From: AAA164-E04 sp014239995
GTDB taxonomy: Bacteria > Verrucomicrobiota > Verrucomicrobiia > Limisphaerales > AAA164-E04
NCBI GenBank assembly: GCA_029247315.1
Contig: JAQWLM010000112.1
Location: forward strand, 1-22,718
Length of the DNA: 22,718 bases
Reading direction: 5' to 3'
The position numbers were made by a program, and so were the translations under genes. Shown here in pieces: positions 1 through 5,644 of the stretch (positions are counted from its first letter, which is position 1; each line of letters begins with the position of its first letter). The notes beneath the pieces were generated by a model. That model was not told the origin of the DNA, searched no databases, and saw only the letters and a program-made list of their open reading frames with translations.

Positions 1-122
1 ATACTTTAAGAAGAAGCGTAAGAATTGGTCAGCAAGAACTTGGAACTCACACAGAGGCAGGCTAATTGGATTTTGGAATAAACTCAGCGACAAGAACTAC
101 TGCTCAGGAGCTCTTAATCCCT

Positions 123-151
123 TTGAGAAACTTATCATTAAAAAGGATAAT
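123..151 (+). promoter_or_regulatory. Candidate sigma-70-type promoter
   Basis: TTGAGA at 123-128 and GATAAT at 146-151 are separated by 17 bases; each hexamer differs from the sigma-70 consensus at one position. The site lies about 20 bases upstream of the GGAG at 172-175. Before the IS3 element inserted, it would have served the small secreted protein whose ATG is now at 1650. It is a sequence match only, with no expression evidence. Confidence 0.45.
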
Positions 152-171
152 TCAAAACGAAATCGGAACTC

Positions 172-175
172 GGAG
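172..175 (+). promoter_or_regulatory. Displaced ribosome-binding site (GGAG)
   Basis: GGAG sits three bases before the position the ATG (1650) would occupy if the IS3 element and one copy of its GAAA target repeat were removed. The spacing is short but usable. The insertion has moved this site about 1.47 kb away from the coding region it appears to have served. Confidence 0.4.
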
Positions 176-178
176 AAA

Positions 179-220
179 TGAGGCGGACCCCGAAAAACGG
201 TCCAGCGGGTAAGCTATGAA
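179..220 (+). repeat. IS3 left terminal inverted repeat
   Basis: It starts at TGA as IS3 ends do. The first 13 bases match the right end except for one C/T difference, and looser similarity extends to the shared TAAGCTAT near 211-218. The outer flank is GAAA. Confidence 0.8.
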
Positions 221-265
221 AATGGCGGTCAGGATGGTAAACAAACCAGAACAGACTGACCCAGA

Positions 266-562
266 ATGAAAGCAAAACGAAAACGATACGACTCGGAGTT
301 TAAATCAAGAGTAGCGTTGGAAGCGCTGAAGGGCGAACGGACGATTCAACAGATAGCCAAAGGCTACGACGTTCACCCGGTGCAGGTATCGGAATGGAAG
401 AAACGAATGGCTCAAGGAGCCTCGGAGATATTCGAAACGAATGCCAAGAAATCCCCAGGTAAGGATTTCGAGCAGGAACGAGACAATCTTCATCGGAAGA
501 TCGGGCAACTGTCGATCGAATTGGATTGGCTGCAAAAAAAGTCCAAACAACTCGGCCTGTGA
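266..562 (+). CDS. IS3-family transposase OrfA
   Basis: This 98-residue protein is the DNA-binding half of an IS3 transposase. Residues about 1-60 form the usual helix-turn-helix (AKGYDVHPVQVSEWKKRM), which recognises the terminal repeats. Residues about 69-95 form a leucine-zipper-like helix for multimerisation. It ends at TGA 560-562, but its 3' end overlaps orfB in the -1 frame with a slippery A-AAA-AAG. The main functional product should be a 385-residue OrfAB fusion (266-1422); OrfA alone normally acts as a regulator. The ATG at 266 has no clear Shine-Dalgarno, which suits weak transposase expression. Family assignment is secure. Confidence 0.9.
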   Translation: MKAKRKRYDSEFKSRVALEALKGERTIQQIAKGYDVHPVQVSEWKKRMAQGASEIFETNAKKSPGKDFEQERDNLHRKIGQLSIELDWLQKKSKQLGL

Positions 563-1422
563 GGGATCGGAAAGAGTTGGTGGACAGAGTGAATCCCGAG
601 GTGAGTGTGAGGCGGCAATGTGAGATACTGGCGGTGTCTCGATCATCGTTGGCCTACAAGAGCAAAGGCGAGAGCGAGGAGGACGTTCGGATCAAGCGGT
701 TGCTGGATGAGATCTACCTGATAGATCCGTGCCTTGGAAGCCGGCGTCTGGTGAAGATTCTAGATCGCGAGCACGGATTGAAAATTAATCGAAAGCGGCT
801 GCAACGTCTACGACAGGAAATGGGACAGGAGGCGATATGGTGTCGGCCTCGAACGACGATAGCGGATGACGGCGCCCGCAAATACCCGTATTTGCTCCGG
901 AACAGGCAAATAGAACGAGTGGACGAAGTCTGGTGCACGGATATCACCTACGTCCCGATGAAAGGCGGACATGCCTATCTGTGCGCGGTAATGGATTGGC
1001 ACTCTCGGAAGGTACTGGGTTGGGCGGTTTCTAATACAATGGAAGTTGAGTTTTGTTTGTCGGCCTTGAATCAAGCACTGGCTAATACGGGGCGAATACC
1101 CGAAATCTTCAACACCGATCAGGGGAGCCAATTCACCTCAACGGAGTGGATTGACCGATTGGAAGAACTTGGAATTCGTATCAGCATGGATGGCAAAGGC
1201 CGATGGATGGGCAACGTCTTTATCGAGCGTTTATGGCGAAGCGTGAAATACGAGGACATCTACATCAACGAATATCCGAGGATCAGCGATCTGCGGGGAG
1301 GATTGAAGAGGTGGTTTACGCGCTACAATGAATGGCGGCCTCACGAGGCTCTGGGCAATGAGACTCCAAGCGCCATCTACGACAAGGGAAACAGTGATGG
1401 TACCAAGGAAAAAGCAGCATGA
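526..1422 (+). CDS. IS3-family transposase OrfB (DDE integrase-like, made by frameshift)
   Basis: This is the catalytic half of the IS3 transposase. An HTH_21-like segment at residues about 50-105 is followed by an rve-type integrase core. The DD(35)E triad is visible: D139 in WCTDITY, D198 in NTDQGSQF and E234 in NVFIERLW, with exactly 35 residues between the last two. The open frame starts at TTG 526 just before the slippery site, so it is probably translated mainly as the C-terminal part of OrfAB rather than independently. The frame is intact to TGA 1420-1422, with no missing catalytic residue. It is non-truncated and likely functional. Confidence 0.9.
   Translation: MAAKKVQTTRPVRDRKELVDRVNPEVSVRRQCEILAVSRSSLAYKSKGESEEDVRIKRLLDEIYLIDPCLGSRRLVKILDREHGLKINRKRLQRLRQEMGQEAIWCRPRTTIADDGARKYPYLLRNRQIERVDEVWCTDITYVPMKGGHAYLCAVMDWHSRKVLGWAVSNTMEVEFCLSALNQALANTGRIPEIFNTDQGSQFTSTEWIDRLEELGIRISMDGKGRWMGNVFIERLWRSVKYEDIYINEYPRISDLRGGLKRWFTRYNEWRPHEALGNETPSAIYDKGNSDGTKEKAA
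535..541 (+). promoter_or_regulatory. Programmed -1 ribosomal frameshift site A-AAA-AAG
   Basis: In the orfA frame the codons are CAA AAA AAG, giving the canonical X-XXY-YYZ heptamer A AAA AAG at 535-541. Slipping back one base continues with GTC of orfB. This is the heptamer well known from IS3-family elements such as IS911. Confidence 0.85.
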
Positions 1423-1445
1423 AGATCAATGGCTCCAGCGGCGGG

Positions 1446-1526
1446 TTTGGACGTCTTCATTCCAGGGTCAGTATTCCACTTCACTAGGTTCCGTTGCATA
1501 CTGACCCTTCCATTACGACGTCCAAA
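1446..1526. repeat. 29-bp imperfect inverted repeat inside the IS3 3' non-coding tail
   Basis: The arms are 1446-1474 and 1498-1526, with a 23-base loop. The outer ten bases of each arm (TTTGGACGTC) and the inner ten (GGGTCAGTAT) match exactly, while the middle nine are only partly complementary. The repeat lies 24 bases after the orfB stop. In RNA it would fold as a long hairpin, but no T-tract follows, so it is not a classic terminator. The ACTGACCC core also occurs at 255-262, just before the orfA start. Confidence 0.8.
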
Positions 1527-1599
1527 GTAGAAGAGCTGAGAGGCAAGAACTTGCCCCTCAGCGCATGATGAAATAGAAACCCAAACCAGCAGACCGCTA

Positions 1600-1645
1600 T
1601 AGCTTAACTCACCCCGGAGATGGCCGAACATTGGGGTCCACCTCA
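1600..1645 (-). repeat. IS3 right terminal inverted repeat
   Basis: On the minus strand it reads inward from 1645 as TGAGGTGGACCCC, followed by CGG-containing blocks and TAAGCTAT, mirroring the left end. It abuts GAAA (1646-1649), whose last base is followed directly by the ATG at 1650. Confidence 0.8.
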
Positions 1646-1649
1646 GAAA

Positions 1650-2189
1650 ATGAAAAACATTATAATCTTAATCAACCTTTTCTTAATCGCTCTCATTGTC
1701 GCTCCTGCCACAGCGCAAGCAGATACCCTTACTGATAAGAGTGAAAAGTTGGTGTCCATACTAAGCCCGTTCATCGGAGATTTTGAGGGAGATCACGAAG
1801 AGATGAAGCTAAACGCGCACTTTAATGCTCGCTGGAACCAAACAAAAACAGCGATGTTTTTTACTTGGACATCAAATTTGAAAGAGAGCAAAAAGAAGGT
1901 TATACAAATATATGGTGTGGGTGTTCTAGATAAGGATGGAAAGGTCGTTTGGCATCTGCATGGGTCGGATGGATCGAAAATCGACATGAAATTGGTTAAG
2001 CATAAGAAGGGGAAATATGAATTTGAGATGTCAGGCTCCACCCCTTCCGGTAATCTTTACGAGGAAGTGTATTGGGAGCTAATGGAAAATGGAGACTTCG
2101 ACCATGTCATTACAAAAAAAGTTGTCGGCGGAACTCTTCAAAAAGCGTTCGGCTTCATCCTGAAAAAGAAACTGAACAAAAAGCGTTAA
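1650..2189 (+). CDS. Small secreted protein of unknown function, possibly lipocalin/DUF1579-like
   Basis: This 179-residue protein begins with a good Sec signal peptide: a Lys-containing start, a hydrophobic stretch to about residue 21, and cleavage after AQA near residue 24. The mature part of about 155 residues is rich in alternating beta-type segments (ARWNQTKTAMFF, GVGVLDKDGKVVWHL, KYEFEMSGS), which resembles the DUF1579 or lipocalin-like group of small beta-barrels. That is a guess from pattern only. The C-terminus is basic (KKKLNKKR). I chose ATG 1650 rather than an ATG at 1620 because 1620 lies inside the IS3 right end and would put residues before the signal peptide. Its former promoter and GGAG site are now left of the IS, so expression is probably reduced or altered. 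Confidence 0.7.
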   Translation: MKNIIILINLFLIALIVAPATAQADTLTDKSEKLVSILSPFIGDFEGDHEEMKLNAHFNARWNQTKTAMFFTWTSNLKESKKKVIQIYGVGVLDKDGKVVWHLHGSDGSKIDMKLVKHKKGKYEFEMSGSTPSGNLYEEVYWELMENGDFDHVITKKVVGGTLQKAFGFILKKKLNKKR

Positions 2190-2217
2190 AGAATTAAAAG
2201 CTGAAGAGAAATAGAAC

Positions 2218-2240
2218 ACAGTTGCACACAAAGCAACTGT
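2218..2240 (+). terminator. Possible terminator hairpin after the small secreted protein
   Basis: ACAGTTGC (2218-2225) and GCAACTGT (2233-2240) are perfectly complementary around a 7-base loop, 29 bases after the stop codon at 2189. No T-run follows, so it would be a weak or Rho-assisted terminator, or merely a stabilising hairpin. Confidence 0.4.
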
Positions 2241-2533
2241 TCAACCTTCAATCAACAATCGAGGACTAGTTAGATGGTTTTGGGAATACTCAAAGTTCCT
2301 GAAGCCTTCGAGCTGCAGCCCGTGATGTAGACCTCTTCACCGACTATCCTGTAGGATAGGTCCTCAAGACTGACAGCACTTAGGTTGAACGATGACAAGC
2401 ACCATAACAAGCATGTAAGAAAACTCCACGATTGACTATACACGAGCCGAAGCTACTGCTTTCGTGTTGTGATAACCAATTAAAACGGTATTTTTACACC
2501 ACTCCAATAGGCAACCACGGCAAGCCTTACTCT
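2241..2533. other. Gene-free stretch left of the IS66 element
   Basis: No convincing gene or RNA gene is seen here. The only structure is a compact palindrome at 2344-2359, CTATCCT and AGGATAG around GT. With 2190-2240 and the 4086-4258 segment it made up the pre-IS66 sequence. Confidence 0.5.
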
Positions 2534-2542
2534 CTTTTCAAG
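2534..2542 (+). repeat. IS66 target-site duplication, left copy
   Basis: CTTTTCAAG immediately before the left GTAACC end, identical to 4077-4085. Confidence 0.85.
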
Positions 2543-4076
2543 GTAACCGTTCACAGGGTGGTATCTTAAAGTAGGAGAGTGATTAGACCGGCGGTTGGAA
2601 TCGTGTTAAGTTAGTGGGCGTGTCAAAGCCGCCGCACTTGATCATTCCTCCAGAGCTTGAGAAAGAGATGACGCCGGCTGTTAAGGCGTTCGTACTCGTG
2701 CTGCTTGGAAGAATTGAGGAGCTGGAGGGCAAGGTCCAGGAGTTGGAAGCAAAGGTCGAAAAATTGACCAAGAGAGATCCGAAACTCACTCCTGATAACT
2801 CGTCACTCCCACCGAGTTCACAACATTCTCACGCCAAGTCCAAAGGTCCAAAAACCAAGGCAAGTCAGAAGCGGCTAGGAACTCAGCCCGGACATCCTAA
2901 GCATAACCGTGATCTGATTCCTGCCGATCAATGCGATCAGGTGATCGAGCTCAAGCCCGAGACGTGCCGAAGGTGTGGTCAAGAACTCAGTGGAGTGGAT
3001 TACGATCCACTGCGGCATCAGGTATGGGAATTGCCTGAGATTCGGGCCGAAGTGAAGGAGTATCAGCGGCATCGGCTGGAATGCCCGTGTTGCGGCACTA
3101 AGACATGCGCCCCGTTACCATCGGGCATCCCTCAAGGACAAAGTGGTCCACGCTTGGTTGCCTTTGCAGGACTTTTGATGGGATACTATCGGCAAAGCAA
3201 ACGACGCACGGCACTGTTTCTACAAGATTTTCTAAAGATGCCCTGTTCAGAGGGATTGACCGTCAAGATGCACTGTCAAGTTGCCCAAGCACTGGAAGAA
3301 CCATACGAAGAACTCAAAGCCACATTAGGAGAGCAGAGCCAGGTGTATATGGATGAAACACCCACCAAGCAGGCACAGAAAAAGGCATGGCTATGGACAG
3401 TGGTGGCGCCGTTCTTTGAGGTATTCGCGATATTCCCAAGTCGAAAAGCCGAGGCCTTGGACAAGCTCTTAGGAGATGGTTTTGAGGGAGTCATTCACTG
3501 CGATCGTGCCAAGATGTATTGGCAAGAGCCGAAACTTCAATGGTGTTGGGCACATCTGAAACGAGATATCCAAGCCTTGATTGACTATCCCGACAATCAA
3601 GTTAAACGATTGGGTCACGACTTGATGCGGCAAGTGCGATTGATCTTTAAACATTGGCACCGTTATCAAGATGAAGAAATTGGATGGGAACGCTTTCGCC
3701 GCTGCATGAGACCCGTCCGAAACGAAGTGGGAAAGCTGTTGGGTCGCGGAAAGATCAGTGGCAATAAGCGGCTAGTGGGCATGTGCCGGGAACTCTATGG
3801 GCATCAGGAATGGTTATGGATCTTTACCGAGATCCAAGGCATCGAACCGACGAACAACACGGCGGAGCGAGCCCTTCGCCCGGCAGTCATCCAACGCAAG
3901 CTCAGTTTCGGGACTCAAAGCGACAAAGGAAGTCGTTTCCTCGAACGGATGTTGAGCGTTTCAGAGACCTGCCGCCTCCAACAGCGTTCCGCTTATGACT
4001 ACTTGATCCAGGCAGTCAGCGCTTCCTTTTCGAAGAATCCCCCACCTTCCTTACTTCCCGCCCTGTGAACGGTTAC
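2543..4076 (+). mobile_element. Complete IS66-family insertion sequence, single-gene type (1534 bp)
   Basis: The ends are GTAACCGTTCACAGGG at 2543-2558 and its exact complement at 4061-4076, starting with the GTAA typical of IS66. Both ends abut CTTTTCAAG (2534-2542 and 4077-4085), a perfect 9-bp direct repeat. IS66 normally duplicates 8 bp, so one matching base may be fortuitous. Only one gene (tnpC-like) is present, with no tnpA or tnpB, as in the ISBst12-type subgroup. Intact ends, repeats and gene indicate a recent, possibly active copy. Confidence 0.92.
2614..4068 (+). CDS. IS66-family transposase (TnpC type)
   Basis: This 484-residue transposase has the full IS66 layout. An N-terminal coiled coil (about 33-55, repeated ELE/LEAKVEKL) leads into a Ser/Pro linker. 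A zinc-binding region follows, with C118 and C121 (CRRC) and C157, C159 and C160 (CPCC). The DDE core has D247 in YMDETPT, D297 in IHCDRAKMY and E418 in NNTAERALRP. It starts at GTG 2614 without a clear Shine-Dalgarno; GTG 2620 and ATG 2668 are alternatives, but 2668 would remove the segment before the coiled coil. The stop lies only eight bases inside the right end. The frame is undamaged. Confidence 0.93.
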   Translation: MGVSKPPHLIIPPELEKEMTPAVKAFVLVLLGRIEELEGKVQELEAKVEKLTKRDPKLTPDNSSLPPSSQHSHAKSKGPKTKASQKRLGTQPGHPKHNRDLIPADQCDQVIELKPETCRRCGQELSGVDYDPLRHQVWELPEIRAEVKEYQRHRLECPCCGTKTCAPLPSGIPQGQSGPRLVAFAGLLMGYYRQSKRRTALFLQDFLKMPCSEGLTVKMHCQVAQALEEPYEELKATLGEQSQVYMDETPTKQAQKKAWLWTVVAPFFEVFAIFPSRKAEALDKLLGDGFEGVIHCDRAKMYWQEPKLQWCWAHLKRDIQALIDYPDNQVKRLGHDLMRQVRLIFKHWHRYQDEEIGWERFRRCMRPVRNEVGKLLGRGKISGNKRLVGMCRELYGHQEWLWIFTEIQGIEPTNNTAERALRPAVIQRKLSFGTQSDKGSRFLERMLSVSETCRLQQRSAYDYLIQAVSASFSKNPPPSLLPAL

Positions 4077-4085
4077 CTTTTCAAG
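4077..4085 (+). repeat. IS66 target-site duplication, right copy
   Basis: CTTTTCAAG immediately after the right GGTTAC end, identical to 2534-2542. Confidence 0.85.
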
Positions 4086-4258
4086 CTACGAATGGGAAGT
4101 TTGGTGTACTTTTGGAATTTATTGGCTATGATCAGACCTCACTAAAATGGGTAAATTTGGACAAAAAGAATCCCAAGGCTAATTCCCTAACAATCGCAAG
4201 GCACCTCCCTGACGTGATTCGGAAGTTGTTGGTAATCAAGGAAGCAATTATAGAATGA
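4079..4258 (+). pseudogene. Possible C-terminal coding remnant, family unknown
   Basis: A frame of about 60 codons is open from the IS66 flank to TGA 4256-4258, ending LLVIKEAIIE. Across the rejoined IS66 site the frame continues leftward only to a TAA at 2473-2475, so no complete gene is restored. It overlaps the left arms of the palindrome at 4132-4336. I recognise no family, and chance is a real possibility. Confidence 0.2.
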
Positions 4259-4336
4259 GGGAATCAGCCTGCGATTGTTGGGGAATTGAATCTGGACTTC
4301 TCCTCAACGGAAAACTGCGGTTTTAGTGAGGTCTGA
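4132..4336. repeat. Nested long palindrome (205 bp), MITE-like
   Basis: The outer arms are a perfect 16-base match: TCAGACCTCACTAAAA at 4132-4147 and its complement at 4321-4336. The inner arms at 4181-4202 and 4267-4287 are complementary except for one mismatch and one extra base. The distance between inner and outer arms is 33 bases on both sides, so the four arms form one symmetric structure around a centre of about 64 bases. No target duplication is evident. It abuts the transposase remnant exactly on its right side. It could be a miniature element, a recombination scar or a structured RNA. Confidence 0.75.
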
Positions 4337-4709
4337 GTTTATCGACACCCTCAAAATCATCGCCTACCGAGCCGAAACGACCATGGCCCAGATCGTGAGA
4401 GAACAAATGGGCGAGCACCATCAAGACGAAGCCCGGGCCTTCGTTCGGGATTTATACCCCACCGAAACGAATCTAATCCCCGACATTGAAGCCAAAACCC
4501 TCACCGTTGAACTCCATAGCTTGGCTACCCCGTTCTATCTGGGGCTGATCGACCGGAAGATCTGCATCCACCGACCCTCTTTTCCGGACCTCGTCGGAAC
4601 GCTGAATGTTAGATCCCCAATGTTCGACCCACTTCTGAAATTCGGACTGACCTCTTCCCTTTTCTTTCCTGTTCAAGCGACAAGGGAAGCAGCAGAGCTC
4701 TCTACTTGA
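4335..4709 (+). pseudogene. C-terminal remnant of a DDE-type transposase
   Basis: The first 65 or so residues of this frame (FIDTLKIIAYRAETTMAQIV to the KTLTVELHSLATP stretch) look like the conserved C-terminus of a large putative transposase common in Planctomycetes and Verrucomicrobia. That is recognition by eye. The catalytic domain is absent: the frame begins at the edge of the 205-bp palindrome. After LATP the sequence no longer looks like the family, so the true end is probably frameshifted or eroded. It runs eight bases into the opposing desaturase gene. It is non-functional debris marking an old insertion. Confidence 0.6.
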
Positions 4710-5592
4710 CCTGGGCGTTGATTTTCCGTTGAGCCTCCACTAACTCCGCTTTGAGGATGACTTCGCTCGCTACACGGTTCAGCCTCCATGTCAGACCAAA
4801 GAAACTGAGCAGTAAAATACACCACTTGGTAGGATCGAACTGCCAGGGTTTGACTCCGTTACGATAGTCAGATTGGAAACGGTGATGGAAGTTGTGGTAA
4901 CCTTCCCCGAAAGTAAACAAAGCCACAAAAAAGTTATCTCTAGCGGTACAACGATTGGAGTAGGGTTTTCGCCCAAAATTGTGGCAAACGGAATTGATAC
5001 AGAAAGTGAATTGCTGAACAAACACGACTCTCGTGACTCCCGCGACTAGGAAGCCCCCAAAGGCTCCATGCCCTCCGTTCCAAATCCAACCGATCAAGGC
5101 AGGCAAAACGTAGGCGGATGCGGGCCCAATCAAATGAAAATAACGATCCTGCCAAACTACCAACCGATCTCTTCGAAGATCACCGACGTTGTCTTTGATA
5201 GCGTCTGTTCGACAGGTTAAGGACCATCCAATGTGAGCATGCCAAAAGCCTTCACTCCCGTTGTAAGGATCGAGTGCCCCATCAGTAAAACGATGATGAC
5301 GACGATGATCAGCGCACCAGAGGAGCACTGAGCCCTCCAAAGCGCCTGCTCCAAAAACTAGGGTTACCAAACGCACCACCCAATGGGCTTCAAACGCATG
5401 ATGAGAAAATAATCGGTGATACCCCAACGTAATGCTCAGACAACAAGCAATGAGAAAGGAGAAAAAAAGCACTACATCCGAAAACAATAACCCGTAGTGC
5501 CAAGCGTAGAGAGGCGCGCCAATAAAAGCCGTAAGTAACGTTGTAATAAAAAACGCTATCCGATCCCAGTAATAGACCTTTTGAGCTCCCAT
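4702..5592 (-). CDS. Membrane fatty-acyl desaturase (stearoyl-CoA 9-desaturase type)
   Basis: This 296-residue di-iron desaturase would introduce a cis double bond, by family usually delta-9, into an acyl-CoA or acyl-lipid chain at the cytoplasmic membrane. All three histidine boxes are present: HRLFSHH (59-65), HRRHH (96-100) and HNFHH (233-237), plus the accessory NSVCHNFG (about 200-207). Hydrophobic segments near residues 12-60, 73-92 and 155-200 fit the four-helix fold. There is no fused cytochrome b5, so a separate electron donor is needed. I chose ATG 5592; the frame extends to TTG 5682, but that would overlap the RND gene. It lies 52 bases after the RND stop and is probably the last gene of the operon. 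A role in tailoring the locus's lipid, rather than bulk membrane lipid, is inferred from position. Confidence 0.88.
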   Translation of the reverse strand: MGAQKVYYWDRIAFFITTLLTAFIGAPLYAWHYGLLFSDVVLFFSFLIACCLSITLGYHRLFSHHAFEAHWVVRLVTLVFGAGALEGSVLLWCADHRRHHRFTDGALDPYNGSEGFWHAHIGWSLTCRTDAIKDNVGDLRRDRLVVWQDRYFHLIGPASAYVLPALIGWIWNGGHGAFGGFLVAGVTRVVFVQQFTFCINSVCHNFGRKPYSNRCTARDNFFVALFTFGEGYHNFHHRFQSDYRNGVKPWQFDPTKWCILLLSFFGLTWRLNRVASEVILKAELVEAQRKINAQVK

Positions 5593-5644
5593 AGTATCAG
5601 TTATTAGAGAATCACTGCCCCACACGACAATGGAGACCCTTTTT

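Larger units (their letters stand above)
2..181 (+). other. Open frame running off the window edge; probably not a gene
   Basis: Fifty-nine codons are open from the window edge to a TGA at 179-181. The predicted peptide is rich in Lys, Arg and Asn and matches no family I recognise. The TGA is contributed by the first three bases of the IS3 element. Removing the element and one GAAA copy makes the frame continuous with the ATG at 1650, which starts a clean signal peptide. It also overlaps the candidate promoter at 123-151. It may therefore be chance open frame in a 5' region, but the C-terminus of a truncated upstream gene cannot be excluded. Confidence 0.2.
179..1645 (+). mobile_element. Complete IS3-family insertion sequence (1467 bp)
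   Basis: The left end reads TGAGGCGGACCCC and the right end, reverse-complemented, reads TGAGGTGGACCCC. Similarity continues inward: CGG blocks and a shared TAAGCTAT are visible in both ends within about 45 bases. The element is bounded by direct repeats GAAA at 175-178 and 1646-1649, within the 3-5 bp duplications usual for IS3. It carries orfA and orfB in the standard -1 arrangement. About 220 bases between the orfB stop and the right end are non-coding and contain a long inverted repeat. Both frames are intact and the target repeats are perfect, so it looks recent and possibly active. The subgroup was not assigned. Confidence 0.9.

Noticed and set aside
305..646. Minus-strand frame across the IS3 orfA/orfB junction
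   Set aside because: Antisense shadow of well-supported transposase frames.
252..1474. IS3 boundaries at the ACTGACCC motifs (about 255 and 1474)
   Set aside because: The outer pair at 179 and 1645 has longer matching ends, begins with TGA and is flanked by an exact GAAA duplication; the ACTGACCC motifs are internal.
1446..1526. Rho-independent terminator
   Set aside because: The arms are long and imperfect in the middle, the loop is 23 bases, and no T-run follows on either strand.
1620..1649. ATG at 1620 as start of the small secreted protein
   Set aside because: It lies within the IS3 right end, GGAG touches the ATG without spacing, and it would place ten residues before a signal peptide that begins cleanly at 1650.
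2344..2359. Short palindrome CTATCCT-GT-AGGATAG as an operator
   Set aside because: There is no gene start or promoter beside it, so nothing supports a regulatory role.
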